Below, one piece after another: positions 22,096 through 31,235 of a stretch of 45,498 bases of DNA. The DNA lies in contig CAYQCE010000025.1 of assembly GCA_964415885.1 (NCBI GenBank), positions 1-45,498 on the forward strand, in the 5' to 3' direction. Source of the stretch: CAYQCE01 sp964415885. Lineage in GTDB: Bacteria; Zixibacteria; MSB-5A5; JAABVY01; JAHJOQ01. The position numbers and the translations under genes were made by a program. Every line of letters starts with the position of its first letter. The first letter of the stretch is position 1. The notes under the pieces were generated by a model. It had not been told where the DNA came from. It worked only from the letters and a program-made list of their open reading frames with translations, and ran no database searches.

Positions 22096-22096
22096 T
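22081..22096. promoter_or_regulatory. Palindrome ATTGC-N6-GCAAT, site B overlapping the activator promoter
   Basis: ATTGCATAAATGCAAT, a perfect inverted repeat (ATTGCAT-AA-ATGCAAT). It covers the -35 box and part of the spacer, a position that would give repression when occupied, hence autorepression by the activator is the simplest reading. Confidence 0.55.
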
Positions 22097-22213
22097 CGCA
22101 ATTTGCCATTGCCATAGGAAAACTGCAGCGCAAACCGGACTCTTCCGATCGTGATATCATTCGTATGCAGTCACTTAAGGGCAATGAATAACCGTCGCAA
22201 AGTCGGAAACCGC

Positions 22214-22243
22214 TTGACGTCTCCCTGTTTGTTGCGATATTAC
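22214..22243 (+). promoter_or_regulatory. Possible promoter of the papain-type protease
   Basis: TTGACG (22214-22219) and TATTAC (22238-22243) are separated by 18 bases, with a start expected near 22250 and GGAGG 7 bases before ATG 22285. Confidence 0.35.
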
Positions 22244-22284
22244 AATTTAGACTGATTCCTCTATTTCATACCGGAGGCCTTATT

Positions 22285-24510
22285 ATGCCAGAATACTTCA
22301 AAAAACGTACGAGCGGATTTCGTGCGCCGATGCGCAGAGTGTCAACGATCCCGGCGGCCTTTGCCGTGGGGCTGTTGTTGATTGCCGTATTGGCCCCTGC
22401 CGTCGTTTATGCCGATCCACCATCCAGTTATGATCTCAGATTGCAGGGATTGGTGACCTCGGTCAAGAATCAGTCCGGCGGTACCTGCTGGACACACGGA
22501 GCGATGGCTGCGATCGAGGGAAATCTTCTCGTCAACGGAAACTGGGATGCCAACGGAGAAACGGGCGAGCCGAATCTCGCCGAGTATCACCTCGACTGGT
22601 GGAACGGTTTCAACGAGTACAATAACGACGACACAGATCCTCCCACCGGAGGCGGGCTCACAGTTCATCAGGGCGGAGACTACCGTGTGACCTCGGCGTA
22701 TCTCACGAGAGGCGAGGGAGCGGTACGTGACATCGACGGGCAGTCGTACTCGGTACCGCCTGCACGCACAGATCCATCCTACCACTACTACTATGCCCGC
22801 GATATCGTATGGGCCGTTGCGGAGAACGATCTGAGCAACATAAACACGGTCAAGAATCTCATCATGACTCACGGCGTTATTGGGACATGCATGTGCTATT
22901 CCGGGTCATTCATTAGTGGAATCAATCATTACCAGCCGCCGACCAGCGGCGCCGACCCGAATCACGCGATAGCAATTGTCGGCTGGAACGACAATCATGT
23001 CACGCAAGCGCCATTGCCGGGAGCATGGCTCTGCAAGAACAGTTGGGGCAGCTCGTGGGGTGATGACGGCTACTTCTGGATATCATACTACGACAAACAC
23101 TGCTGCAAACATCCCGAAATGGGAGCGATTTCGTTCCAGAATGTCGAGCCGATGCAGTATGACTCGGCCTATTTCCACGACTACCACGGCTGGCGGGACA
23201 CCAAGACCGACTGCAGTGAAGCTTTCAACGCCTTCATTGCAGAGAACGGGCTCCAAATCAGAGCGGTATCGTTCTTCACCGCAGAAGATGATGTCGACTT
23301 CACCGCGAAAATCTACTCAGACTTCGACGGCCTGAATCTGTCCGGAGAGCTGACTTCTGAATCAGGGACCTGCACATATTCCGGGTTTCATACGATCGAT
23401 CTCACCAATCCGGTCGCACTTTCGGAAGGCGAGGATTTCTACCTGTACGTCGAGTTCTCGCACGGCGGTCATCCGTATGACCGGACTTCGGATGTTCCTG
23501 TCCTGCTCGGCGCCGACTACCGTGTGATTGTCGAGTCCTCATCCGATCCGGGGCAGAGCTATTACTGGACCGGCTCGGAATGGGCTGATCTCCACGAATT
23601 CAACAATACGGCCAATTTCTGTCTAAAGGCTCTCGTCAGTATGGATTCCGACAATGATGGCGTGTTTGACTACATGGACAACTGCACCGAGACTCCGAAT
23701 CCCGACCAGAGCGATAGTGACGAGGACGGAGTCGGCGACCTCTGCGACAACTGCGTTATGACGGCCAATCCCGATCAGGGTGATGTCGACGGTGACGGTC
23801 TCGGCGATGCATGCGATCCCGACATCGACGGTGATCAGATCGACAACGAATTCGACAACTGCGATTTCGTGCCGAATGTCGATCAGATCAACAGCGATAC
23901 CGACAGCCTCGGTGACGCCTGCGACAATTGCGTCGATGCCGACAATCCACAGCAGTATGATGAGGATAGTGACGGTGTCGGTGACATGTGTGACGGAGAA
24001 CTCCATATCCAGTGCTATCCTGAGGATATACCGGAAGGGAATCTCGGCGAGGCATACGATTACGATCTATGGTGCGTCGGCGGAGTCGCTCCGTTCAACT
24101 GGACGAAGATCTTCGGCCAACCGCCATACGGCTGCGTGTTCACAGGAGGCGAGACGGCAAGCGTGAGCGGTACTGCACTGGCGGCAGGCGATTACATCAT
24201 GCAGGTCATAGTCGAGGACTCCGATATCCCGTCAAGCACAGACACGATGACACTTGTGTTCCACATTCTCGAGGGTCCGGACTACATGTGCGGAGACGCC
24301 GATGCGAGCGGTTCGATCGATATTGACGACATAGTCTATGTGATCGACTACGTATTCCAGGGTGGATCGGAACCGATTCCGGTCGAGTCCGGCGATGTGG
24401 ACTGCTCCGGCGGAGTCGATATTGACGACATAGTCTACCTGATAAACCACGTCTTCCAGTCCGGGCTGGACCCATGCGATCCGGATGGCAACGGGGTACC
24501 GGACTGCTGA
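22285..24510 (+). CDS. Secreted papain-family cysteine protease with TSP3 repeats and dockerin-like domain
   Basis: A 741-residue exported protein. Basic N-terminus and hydrophobic signal (FAVGLLLIAVLAPAVVYA, to about 43). The C1A peptidase domain has C68 (SGGTCWTHGAMAAIEG), H227 (DPNHAIAIVGW) and N252 (CKNSWGSSWG); the usual CGSCW reads GGTCW. A lectin-like/β module follows (about 285-450), then calcium-binding thrombospondin type-3 repeats (about 452-575: DNDGVFDYMDNC, DEDGVGDLCDNC and others), an Ig-like segment, and a C-terminal pair of dockerin-type EF-hand loops (DADASGSIDIDDIVYVIDYVF and a second copy). No pro-peptide is evident. Likely an extracellular protease. ATG 22285 is supported by GGAGG 7 bases upstream; a terminator follows at 24548. 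Confidence 0.9.
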   Translation: MPEYFKKRTSGFRAPMRRVSTIPAAFAVGLLLIAVLAPAVVYADPPSSYDLRLQGLVTSVKNQSGGTCWTHGAMAAIEGNLLVNGNWDANGETGEPNLAEYHLDWWNGFNEYNNDDTDPPTGGGLTVHQGGDYRVTSAYLTRGEGAVRDIDGQSYSVPPARTDPSYHYYYARDIVWAVAENDLSNINTVKNLIMTHGVIGTCMCYSGSFISGINHYQPPTSGADPNHAIAIVGWNDNHVTQAPLPGAWLCKNSWGSSWGDDGYFWISYYDKHCCKHPEMGAISFQNVEPMQYDSAYFHDYHGWRDTKTDCSEAFNAFIAENGLQIRAVSFFTAEDDVDFTAKIYSDFDGLNLSGELTSESGTCTYSGFHTIDLTNPVALSEGEDFYLYVEFSHGGHPYDRTSDVPVLLGADYRVIVESSSDPGQSYYWTGSEWADLHEFNNTANFCLKALVSMDSDNDGVFDYMDNCTETPNPDQSDSDEDGVGDLCDNCVMTANPDQGDVDGDGLGDACDPDIDGDQIDNEFDNCDFVPNVDQINSDTDSLGDACDNCVDADNPQQYDEDSDGVGDMCDGELHIQCYPEDIPEGNLGEAYDYDLWCVGGVAPFNWTKIFGQPPYGCVFTGGETASVSGTALAAGDYIMQVIVEDSDIPSSTDTMTLVFHILEGPDYMCGDADASGSIDIDDIVYVIDYVFQGGSEPIPVESGDVDCSGGVDIDDIVYLINHVFQSGLDPCDPDGNGVPDC

Positions 24511-24547
24511 TCGAGCATTCGGCTCTTCGACAAGCTGAACATTCCTC

Positions 24548-24573
24548 AAACGGGAGCCGCACGGCTCCCGTTT
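24548..24573 (+). terminator. Intrinsic-type terminator after the cysteine protease
   Basis: An 11-bp stem (AAACGGGAGCC with GGCTCCCGTTT) encloses GCAC, 37 bases after the stop. The T-run is short (TTT within the stem end, then CCTGTT). Confidence 0.7.
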
Positions 24574-25162
24574 CCTGTTAGAACTCAGTCACATTTCGGC
24601 ATCATTACACAGCCAAGCAATCGAATCACATATGCGGATGAGGTTGTCCTTGAGCAAGTGAGGCCATGCGGCTCGGAGCCGATGAATGGAGTGCATACGA
24701 TAGTGCGGATATTTCTCTTCACGCAGTAAGAAAAACCATCAGCGCCACGAGGAAAGTTAAGAATTTCTCGGACAACGGCTTGCTCATATTCAACACTGTC
24801 GCGAGACTGTCACGGGGGAGCAGTTTTCGAGAGTATTGGTTATTATGAAAAGTACGGCCCGGCCTCGGGCTGGGAATCCCCATCAGGCAAGCGCCTTGTC
24901 CTGTTTGATTCAGTCCATCGAACGAGCTACATAGCTACATCCTCGAATCAACGTTCCTCTCCTTACTTTCCGTGCTCGAGCGGAGTGGAGAGACGCCCGT
25001 GCCCGTCAATGAATGAAACTTACCAACGGCGCTCCCGTTTACCCAACATAGCATGAATTGAATCGAAAGTTTGAAGACCCGGAAGTGTCAATCGGGTGGG
25101 AGTGATTTATTGCCCGGATGGTCGGAGGCGTTCGCCATGCCTTGCGCTGAGCGTTTTTTTAT
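24574..25162 (+). other. Long intergenic region upstream of the export operon
   Basis: About 590 bases with no recognised gene on either strand. A T-run (25153-25160) follows GCGCTGAGCG without a good stem. Open frames are short and lack ribosome sites or family resemblance. Confidence 0.4.
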
Positions 25163-25191
25163 CTTGAGGTCTGTCTTAAACGGACTTCAAG
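25163..25191 (+). promoter_or_regulatory. 12-bp stem-loop in the leader region of the export operon
   Basis: CTTGAGGTCTGT (25163-25174) and ACGGACTTCAAG (25180-25191) pair over 12 positions (two G-U in RNA) around CTTAA. No T-run follows, so it is more likely an operator or RNA leader element than a terminator. A perfect TTGACA lies at 25239-25244 without a good -10. Confidence 0.4.
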
Positions 25192-25304
25192 TTAGTGAGT
25201 TCGGTGTGCAGTACTCAAAAACCCATCACTAAATGAGTTTGACATTCGAGTGCAGTTCATTGCATCTTGTTTCACGACAACGACCTCAGAAAGGACGTTG
25301 GGTA

Positions 25305-26198
25305 TTGAGAATCTCCATTGATGGATTAAGCAAAAGCTACGGTCAGCGGAATTGGGCTCTCCGCGATGTCAATCTCGTTATCGAGAACGGTCTCTTCGGC
25401 CTTCTTGGTCCAAACGGTGCGGGGAAGACAACGCTTATGCGAATACTCGTAACCCTGCTCAAGCCGACCTCCGGAACGGTCACTATAGACGGTATGGACC
25501 TTCAGAAGAATCGCGCGGAGATCAGGAGGCTGATAGGATATCTTCCGCAGGACTTCAGCGTATTCTCCCGGCTCAAGGCATGGGAATTCCTCGACTACAT
25601 CGCCGCACTCGGCGGAATACGGAAGAGGTCGCAGCGGCTCGATCGAATCGATCAGCTTCTCGAGGAGGTCGGGCTGTTCAATGCGCGCGACAGGCGGATC
25701 AAGAAACTGTCGGGCGGAATGAAACGACGGCTCGGAATCGCACAGACGCTGATCACCGATCCACGCATAATGATCGTGGATGAACCGACGGTCGGTCTCG
25801 ACCCGGAGGAACGTCTCCGCTTTCGCAGCATTATCACTGACCTCTCGACGCGCGACATGATTATTATCCTCTCGACGCACATCGTCGGCGATATCTCATC
25901 GACCTGCAGAGATATGGCGCTGCTGAATCACGGAAGGCTTGCGTTTTCCGGGCCACCGAGGGATTTCATCGCGCAGGCGCGGGGAAAAGTGTTCGTGATC
26001 TCCTCTTCCCAGTTCGAACTCGACCAATTGAAGGAACGTTACCCGGTCATCTCGACCGTTCCGTCGGCGCAGGGCTATGACGTACGCTTCGTCGGAAGCG
26101 GCGAATCGATCCCCGAGGCGAGACTTGTCGATCCGAATCTCGAAGATGCATACCTCTGCTTCATGGAATCGCAGGGCAGTCTGGAGGAGGTGGCGTGA
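25305..26198 (+). CDS. ABC transporter ATP-binding protein
   Basis: A 297-residue ABC ATPase. Walker A GPNGAGKTT (35-43), Q-loop YLPQDF, signature LSGGMKRRLGIAQ, Walker B IMIVDEPTVGLDP and switch His in STHIVGD are all intact. A C-terminal regulatory extension ends in PNLEDAYLCFM. TTG 25305 is preferred over the longer frame from 25233: AAGGA (25291-25295) lies 9 bases upstream and the domain starts there. It heads a seven-gene operon and should energise the permease encoded directly after it (1 base between stop and next ATG). It is clearly paralogous to the ABC domain fused to the RND pump at 35428-40152, sharing IGYLPQ-F and EFLDY motifs and the LEDAYL ending. Confidence 0.92.
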   Translation: MRISIDGLSKSYGQRNWALRDVNLVIENGLFGLLGPNGAGKTTLMRILVTLLKPTSGTVTIDGMDLQKNRAEIRRLIGYLPQDFSVFSRLKAWEFLDYIAALGGIRKRSQRLDRIDQLLEEVGLFNARDRRIKKLSGGMKRRLGIAQTLITDPRIMIVDEPTVGLDPEERLRFRSIITDLSTRDMIIILSTHIVGDISSTCRDMALLNHGRLAFSGPPRDFIAQARGKVFVISSSQFELDQLKERYPVISTVPSAQGYDVRFVGSGESIPEARLVDPNLEDAYLCFMESQGSLEEVA

Positions 26199-26199
26199 T

Positions 26200-29100
26200 A
26201 TGAACCCGCAGACTCCGGACGTCAAGAAGAATGCACCACTATTCAAGATATGGACAATAGCGCGCTACGAGGCCAAGGTCCTTTCACGCTCATGGGCCTT
26301 CCGGATATTCTCCGTCGTTGCGATCGGCGTGGTCATGTTTATGACTATCGGAATCACGACGAAGATCGGACGCACACCCCATTTCATGCATGCACTTGCA
26401 TCGTCGGTGCCCACTCTTGTGATCAAGATGCTCGCCGTATATCAGGGCGTGATTGCGATTTTCCTTGCCTCCGACTGGTTGAAACGTGACAGAATTCATG
26501 ATACGACGCAGGTTGTGTACGTTCGCTCGATGTCCAACGCGCAGTATGTTATCGGAAAAGTCGGCGGGTTGATGCTCGTCTACGGAATACTGAACATCGT
26601 CGGCCTCGGGATTGCAGTCATCATACATGCGGCCTTCTCGCTCGCACCGTTTGCGCTGATGCCCTATATTTACTACTCACTGGCTATAACTATTCCGACG
26701 GTTGTCTTCGCCATTGGCGCAACATTTTTAGCTATGAACATCCTTAGAAGTCAGGCGCTGGTATTCGTGATAGGTTTAGCCGTCTCGATGGTATCGCTGA
26801 TCGTGCTCGGTCAGTACGTCTTCAACGTACTCGATTTCTTCGGCTTTCACACACCTATAGTGTACTCGGAGATAATCGGATTCGGAAACACAGATGAAAT
26901 ACTCAAGCTGCGGGGCGCATATTTCCTCATGGGCACGGGCTTCATTCTGTTGTCGAGCCTGTTCGTGCGAAGATTGAGACAGTCGAAGATGCTGAACATT
27001 CTGGCCGGAGTGTCGGGAGCAGGGATTCTCACTGCGGGGATTCTCATAGGGTTATTCTATCTCAACGGCAAATACGACGATCGCGGGTACAGGGATATGC
27101 TCACACAAAAATCGCAGAGGGCCGCGCCTGAACCGGCGGCATCGATGACACGGTGCGACATCGAAGTGGCCTTGAACGGTGACGAGTTCACGGCTGCATC
27201 GAAACTGACAATCGAAAACCGCACAGGCCAGAGTCTGGACTCAATCCTCCTGACTCTGAATCCCGGCCTGAATATCTCCTCCGCCGGTTTCGATAGTAGA
27301 GAATGCACTTACAGCCGGGATGAACATCTTGTCTGGCTACATCCGAGCTCTCCGTTCGAAGCCGGAGACACCGCATCTGTCGAGCTCGAATATGGCGGAT
27401 CGATCGATGAACGAGCCTGCTATCTCGATATCTCGCGCAAACGGCTCGAGGAGAATTTCAGCATCTGGATACTTCGTATCCCGAAGATGTACGCATTCGT
27501 TAGCAGTGACTATCTGCTTCTCACGGCAGAGACGAACTGGTATCCGACACCGGGAGTCCCCGGAGGCCCCGCGTATCCGCAGACGGGAGACTTCCATTTT
27601 GCCGACTATCGACTCACGGTCGACACTCCGCGCGACATGGTCCCGGTTTCGCAGGGCGATGTAACCGTGGACACGCTCAACTCGGGACTCCGACACGTAT
27701 TCGAAAGCAGCGTGAACCTTCCACAGGTATCGCTCGCAATCGGAAACTATGCAGAAAAGTCAATCGTGGTGGACAACGTGGAGTACTCACTCAAGACAAT
27801 TGTGGGGCAGGACTATGTCGAAGCTCATCTCGATTCCGTCGCAGATACGATCCCCAGTTTGATACGCAGCTTGAAAGACGAGTACGAAATCCAAACCGGT
27901 CTCACCTATCCGTATGAGAGACTGTCTCTGGTCGAGGTACCAATACAATTTCACACATATCGCAGGTTCTGGACTGCTGCACAGGAGGTCGTGCAGCCGG
28001 AGATAATCCTCATTCCTGAAATGGGAATGCTCTCGGCAGGCGCGGACTTTGAGATGCAAAGGCGATTTGCCGAGCGTCGCCAGGAACGGGCCAATCAGGC
28101 CGAAAGCTCAATCGAGACTCAATCCCAGTATTTCAGCGCTTTCGTACGCACCGAACTGCTCGGAACCGCAAGAAGCGCATTCGGTGTGCGATCGGAACAG
28201 GATTTCGATGCCGACTTCTCCATCCTGCCCAACTATGTCACAAACACGACGAGGATAACCTCCACGGAATGGCCTGTCGCTGGAACGGCTCTCGAGCTGT
28301 TCATTCAAAGCAAAATAGCTCCGCAAGAGCGCTCCGGATTCTGGTTTGACAGCGGACTGCTGCCCGAAGAAGAAGTAAACATGATGCTTCAGAAGCGACC
28401 GCTCGTCGACCTTCTCGACGACCTCCACGAGCATAATTTGATTAAATCGCTCCTCGAAACAAAGAGCGAGCATCTCTTTACGCTCTTCGGGGCATATGTA
28501 GGACAGGATACACTCCACACGCGTCTGGAAGAGTTTTTAGACAGTCACCGATACCAACAGGTCGAAATCAGGAATCTTCTCGGCGCTATTTCACCTGACG
28601 ATTCATCGCATCTTACATCGATAGTCGAGAACTGGTACCGTGGAACCAACATGCCCGGTTTTATCATTTCCGATGTCGAGTCATTCGATCTCGTCGAGGA
28701 CCAGCGCACAGTCTCGCAGGTTAAGATGACAATCGCGAATCCCGAAGACGTCGACGGAGTCGTGACGCTGAACGCTCGAGTACGGCAGGGCCGTGGGGGA
28801 TTCGCCTTTCGATTCGGTGGTGGGGGACGTCCGGAAGGTGCCGCGACGCCCTGGTGGTCTCAGGGCATGAGTGGCGAGTCATTCGTACGCACAATACTCG
28901 TGCCCGCAAAGACCGAAATGGAGGTCGGCTTCGTGCTGTCCGATCCGCCCGCACGAGTTTCGATCAACACCCATATCTCCCGGAATCTTCCTGTTGTGCT
29001 GCAGAAAGACTTCCGCAGCTCCGACAAGAAGAGCCACGGGACTCCGATGGACACGATTGTGACAGCGGAATACACTCCCAGAGTCTCGGACTATGAATTT

Positions 29101-29634
29101 ATAGTCGACAATGAGGATCAGGGCTTCGCCATAGTCGATGAACCAGAACCAAATATGCTGCGTAAGCTATTGATGAGTTTGTTCTCCGGTGGAAAGGACG
29201 ATCAGAAGTACTCGGAGTTCCGCTTCTGGAGCCCGCCGGCAACGTGGGAGACTACAGCTCGTGAGGAATTCTACGGCAGGTTCATTCACTCCGGATTGTA
29301 CAAGAGGTCCGGCAAGGGAGAGAACGTCGTGGCGTGGCGTGCTGTACTCGACGAGGCGGATGATTATGATGTCTATTTCTATAACGGTGAGCTTGAGATG
29401 CCAAGGTGGTGGCGACGCAGAAGTGACATCCCCGAGGACAAGGGTTCGCGCACGTTCCTCGTTCATTACGAGGATGGGGTGGACGAGGTAAGGTTCGATA
29501 TGAATGTCGCAAATGAGGGCTGGAATCTGATAGGCACGTATAGATTCACCGCCGGCATGAATGAGGTCCATCTGACGGATGAGACCGACACCCGAATGGT
29601 AACCGCGGACGCAATCAAGTGGCTCCGCCGATAG
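26200..29634 (+). CDS. ABC-2-type permease fused to M1-peptidase-like ectodomain and golvesin-like C-terminal domain
   Basis: A 1144-residue protein. Residues about 20-295 hold about six membrane segments of an ABC-2-like permease (SWAFRIFSVVAIGVVMF; ILAGVSGAGILTAGILIGLF). From about 300 a large extracytoplasmic part follows: an M1-aminopeptidase-like β domain (MTRCDIEVALNGDEFTAASKL; PRDMVPVSQGDVTV) and helical region. No HExxH zinc motif is seen, so the peptidase is probably inactive. The last about 135 residues resemble the golvesin/xanthan-lyase C-terminal domain (EEGWNLIGTYRF-like, here NEGWNLIGTYRFTAGMNEVHL ... ADAIKWLRR), a putative carbohydrate- or envelope-binding β domain. ATG 26200 follows the ATPase stop by one base, with GGAGGAGG 9 bases upstream. 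Confidence 0.85.
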   Translation: MNPQTPDVKKNAPLFKIWTIARYEAKVLSRSWAFRIFSVVAIGVVMFMTIGITTKIGRTPHFMHALASSVPTLVIKMLAVYQGVIAIFLASDWLKRDRIHDTTQVVYVRSMSNAQYVIGKVGGLMLVYGILNIVGLGIAVIIHAAFSLAPFALMPYIYYSLAITIPTVVFAIGATFLAMNILRSQALVFVIGLAVSMVSLIVLGQYVFNVLDFFGFHTPIVYSEIIGFGNTDEILKLRGAYFLMGTGFILLSSLFVRRLRQSKMLNILAGVSGAGILTAGILIGLFYLNGKYDDRGYRDMLTQKSQRAAPEPAASMTRCDIEVALNGDEFTAASKLTIENRTGQSLDSILLTLNPGLNISSAGFDSRECTYSRDEHLVWLHPSSPFEAGDTASVELEYGGSIDERACYLDISRKRLEENFSIWILRIPKMYAFVSSDYLLLTAETNWYPTPGVPGGPAYPQTGDFHFADYRLTVDTPRDMVPVSQGDVTVDTLNSGLRHVFESSVNLPQVSLAIGNYAEKSIVVDNVEYSLKTIVGQDYVEAHLDSVADTIPSLIRSLKDEYEIQTGLTYPYERLSLVEVPIQFHTYRRFWTAAQEVVQPEIILIPEMGMLSAGADFEMQRRFAERRQERANQAESSIETQSQYFSAFVRTELLGTARSAFGVRSEQDFDADFSILPNYVTNTTRITSTEWPVAGTALELFIQSKIAPQERSGFWFDSGLLPEEEVNMMLQKRPLVDLLDDLHEHNLIKSLLETKSEHLFTLFGAYVGQDTLHTRLEEFLDSHRYQQVEIRNLLGAISPDDSSHLTSIVENWYRGTNMPGFIISDVESFDLVEDQRTVSQVKMTIANPEDVDGVVTLNARVRQGRGGFAFRFGGGGRPEGAATPWWSQGMSGESFVRTILVPAKTEMEVGFVLSDPPARVSINTHISRNLPVVLQKDFRSSDKKSHGTPMDTIVTAEYTPRVSDYEFIVDNEDQGFAIVDEPEPNMLRKLLMSLFSGGKDDQKYSEFRFWSPPATWETTAREEFYGRFIHSGLYKRSGKGENVVAWRAVLDEADDYDVYFYNGELEMPRWWRRRSDIPEDKGSRTFLVHYEDGVDEVRFDMNVANEGWNLIGTYRFTAGMNEVHLTDETDTRMVTADAIKWLRR

Positions 29635-29651
29635 GAGATTTCAAAGGAGAG

Positions 29652-31226
29652 ATGGCCTTGAGTCGAGCAAACACAAACAGCCGACGCCGCGAGAATGTTG
29701 AACTCGGAAATGATGCTGGGCGCGCGCGTTTTGCCGTTACGAAGCTGATCGTCGTATTCCTGCTGTTCGCGTCGCCGCACGTTGCAGAGAGCCGTAGCCT
29801 CAACCTCGATCAGGCTCTCGGCCTCGCAATGAAGCAAAGTCCGACGATTCGTCAGGCTCAATACAACCTCGAGGTGCAGGAGCTGAACCTGGATGCGCAG
29901 AATGCCGCGCTCAAGTCACAGTTCAGCCTGTCGGTAACCCCTTACAGCTACAGCAAGGACCGTCAGTTTTACGAACCGGAATCGAAATGGCTCGACCAGG
30001 AGGACACGGAGTCATCGCTTCAGTTCACTGTGTCTCAGCCAATCCGGTGGACAGACGGTACCCTCTCACTAGTCAGCAATGTTCGTTATCTCGAGTCCTC
30101 GTCGGACGAGATTCGGTTCTCGTCGGATGGCCTCGGCGGACCATCCACGGAAGCAGTCTCCACGAGCAGGACGAGCTACAGCAGTAACCTGTATCTGAGC
30201 TTGAGTCAGCCGCTCTTCACATACAACCGAACTCAGCTTCAACTGCGTGAACTGGAGCTGGCGCTCGAGAACGCAAGGCTTAACTACTCGATTCGGAAGC
30301 TGGAACTCGAGAGCCAGGTCACCCAGTCATTCTATGATCTCTACCGAATGGAGCAGAGCGTCCAGATCAGCCGCGAGGAACTCGCCAATACCGAGGAGAG
30401 CTACGGCATCATCAGGAACAAGGTAGAAGCGGGGATCTCCGCCGAGGAAGAACTATATCAGGCGGAACTGAATCTGGCGAATAGCCGGGCGTCACTCGAG
30501 TCAGACCTCGTAAACCTCGCCAATGCACGCGATGACTTCAAGATTCAGCTCGGGATAGGGCTGTCTGAGAGCATAGAGGTGATGGCCGAGATCGATAAGT
30601 TCATCGTCGATGTCAATCTGCAGAAGGCCATCGAAAAGGGACTTGAATACAGCCTCGAGCTGCAAGAGCACCAAATCAGTATTGAGAATGCCCAGGCGGA
30701 TCTCATCAGGGCCGGTTCCCAGAATGAGTTCAGAGGCACCGCAGAGCTTACATACGGACTTACCGGAACTGACAGCGAGTTAGAGAATCTATATGATTCC
30801 CCAACGAAAACCCAACGCGTTTCTCTCACTCTCAACATTCCGCTCTGGGATTGGGGTGAGAAGGGTGCACGTATGGAGGCGTCGCGAACTCAGATCGAAA
30901 GTGCTGAGCTAAACCGGGATGAACAGATCAAGCAGATCGAGCTATCCATTAAAAAAGCGTACCGCAATCTGATCAATCAGGAGACTCAAGTGGAGATTGC
31001 CGAGCAAAACGTGCGAAACGCGCAGCTTACATATGAGATCAATCTCGAGCGATACCGCAACGGCGATATATCTTCGAAAGAGATCGGGGAATATCAAACT
31101 CAGCTCTCGCGTGAAAAGCTGAACCGTATCGCTGCGCTCATAAACTACCGCATCGCCCTGCTGAACTTGAAGATTCAATCACTCTGGAATTTTCAGTCTG
31201 ACACCCCCGTGTTGGATATTGATTAG
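29652..31226 (+). CDS. TolC-family outer-membrane efflux protein
   Basis: A 524-residue protein. After a basic N-terminus and an export signal (KLIVVFLLFASPHVAES) comes the TolC fold: LNLDQALGLAMKQSPTIRQAQ, repeated long helices, β strands (SLVSNVRYLES; SSNLYLSLSQPLFTYN), and the second structural repeat (VSLTLNIPLWDWGEKGARMEASRTQ). It should form the trimeric outer-membrane duct for the adaptor and pumps encoded next. The start is between ATG 29652 (AAGGAG 3-4 bases upstream) and TTG 29658 (8 bases after GGAG). The longer frame from 29619 would overlap the preceding stop by 16 bases. The stop precedes the adaptor start by a few bases. Confidence 0.92.
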   Translation: MALSRANTNSRRRENVELGNDAGRARFAVTKLIVVFLLFASPHVAESRSLNLDQALGLAMKQSPTIRQAQYNLEVQELNLDAQNAALKSQFSLSVTPYSYSKDRQFYEPESKWLDQEDTESSLQFTVSQPIRWTDGTLSLVSNVRYLESSSDEIRFSSDGLGGPSTEAVSTSRTSYSSNLYLSLSQPLFTYNRTQLQLRELELALENARLNYSIRKLELESQVTQSFYDLYRMEQSVQISREELANTEESYGIIRNKVEAGISAEEELYQAELNLANSRASLESDLVNLANARDDFKIQLGIGLSESIEVMAEIDKFIVDVNLQKAIEKGLEYSLELQEHQISIENAQADLIRAGSQNEFRGTAELTYGLTGTDSELENLYDSPTKTQRVSLTLNIPLWDWGEKGARMEASRTQIESAELNRDEQIKQIELSIKKAYRNLINQETQVEIAEQNVRNAQLTYEINLERYRNGDISSKEIGEYQTQLSREKLNRIAALINYRIALLNLKIQSLWNFQSDTPVLDID

Positions 31227-31235
31227 GAGATGAAT

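Noticed and set aside
24666..24848. 60-residue frame in the long gap before the export operon
   Set aside because: No ribosome site or resemblance; the region also contains stops in all frames at random-like spacing.
25153..25160. T-run as an intrinsic terminator before the export operon
   Set aside because: The preceding GCGCTGAGCG forms only a 4-bp stem with a one-base loop; the good hairpin lies after, not before, the T-run.
26077..26199. Longer N-terminus of the ABC permease fusion overlapping the ATPase gene
   Set aside because: The overlap would be 122 bases and the extra residues are the ATPase coding sequence in another frame; ATG 26200 has a good ribosome site.
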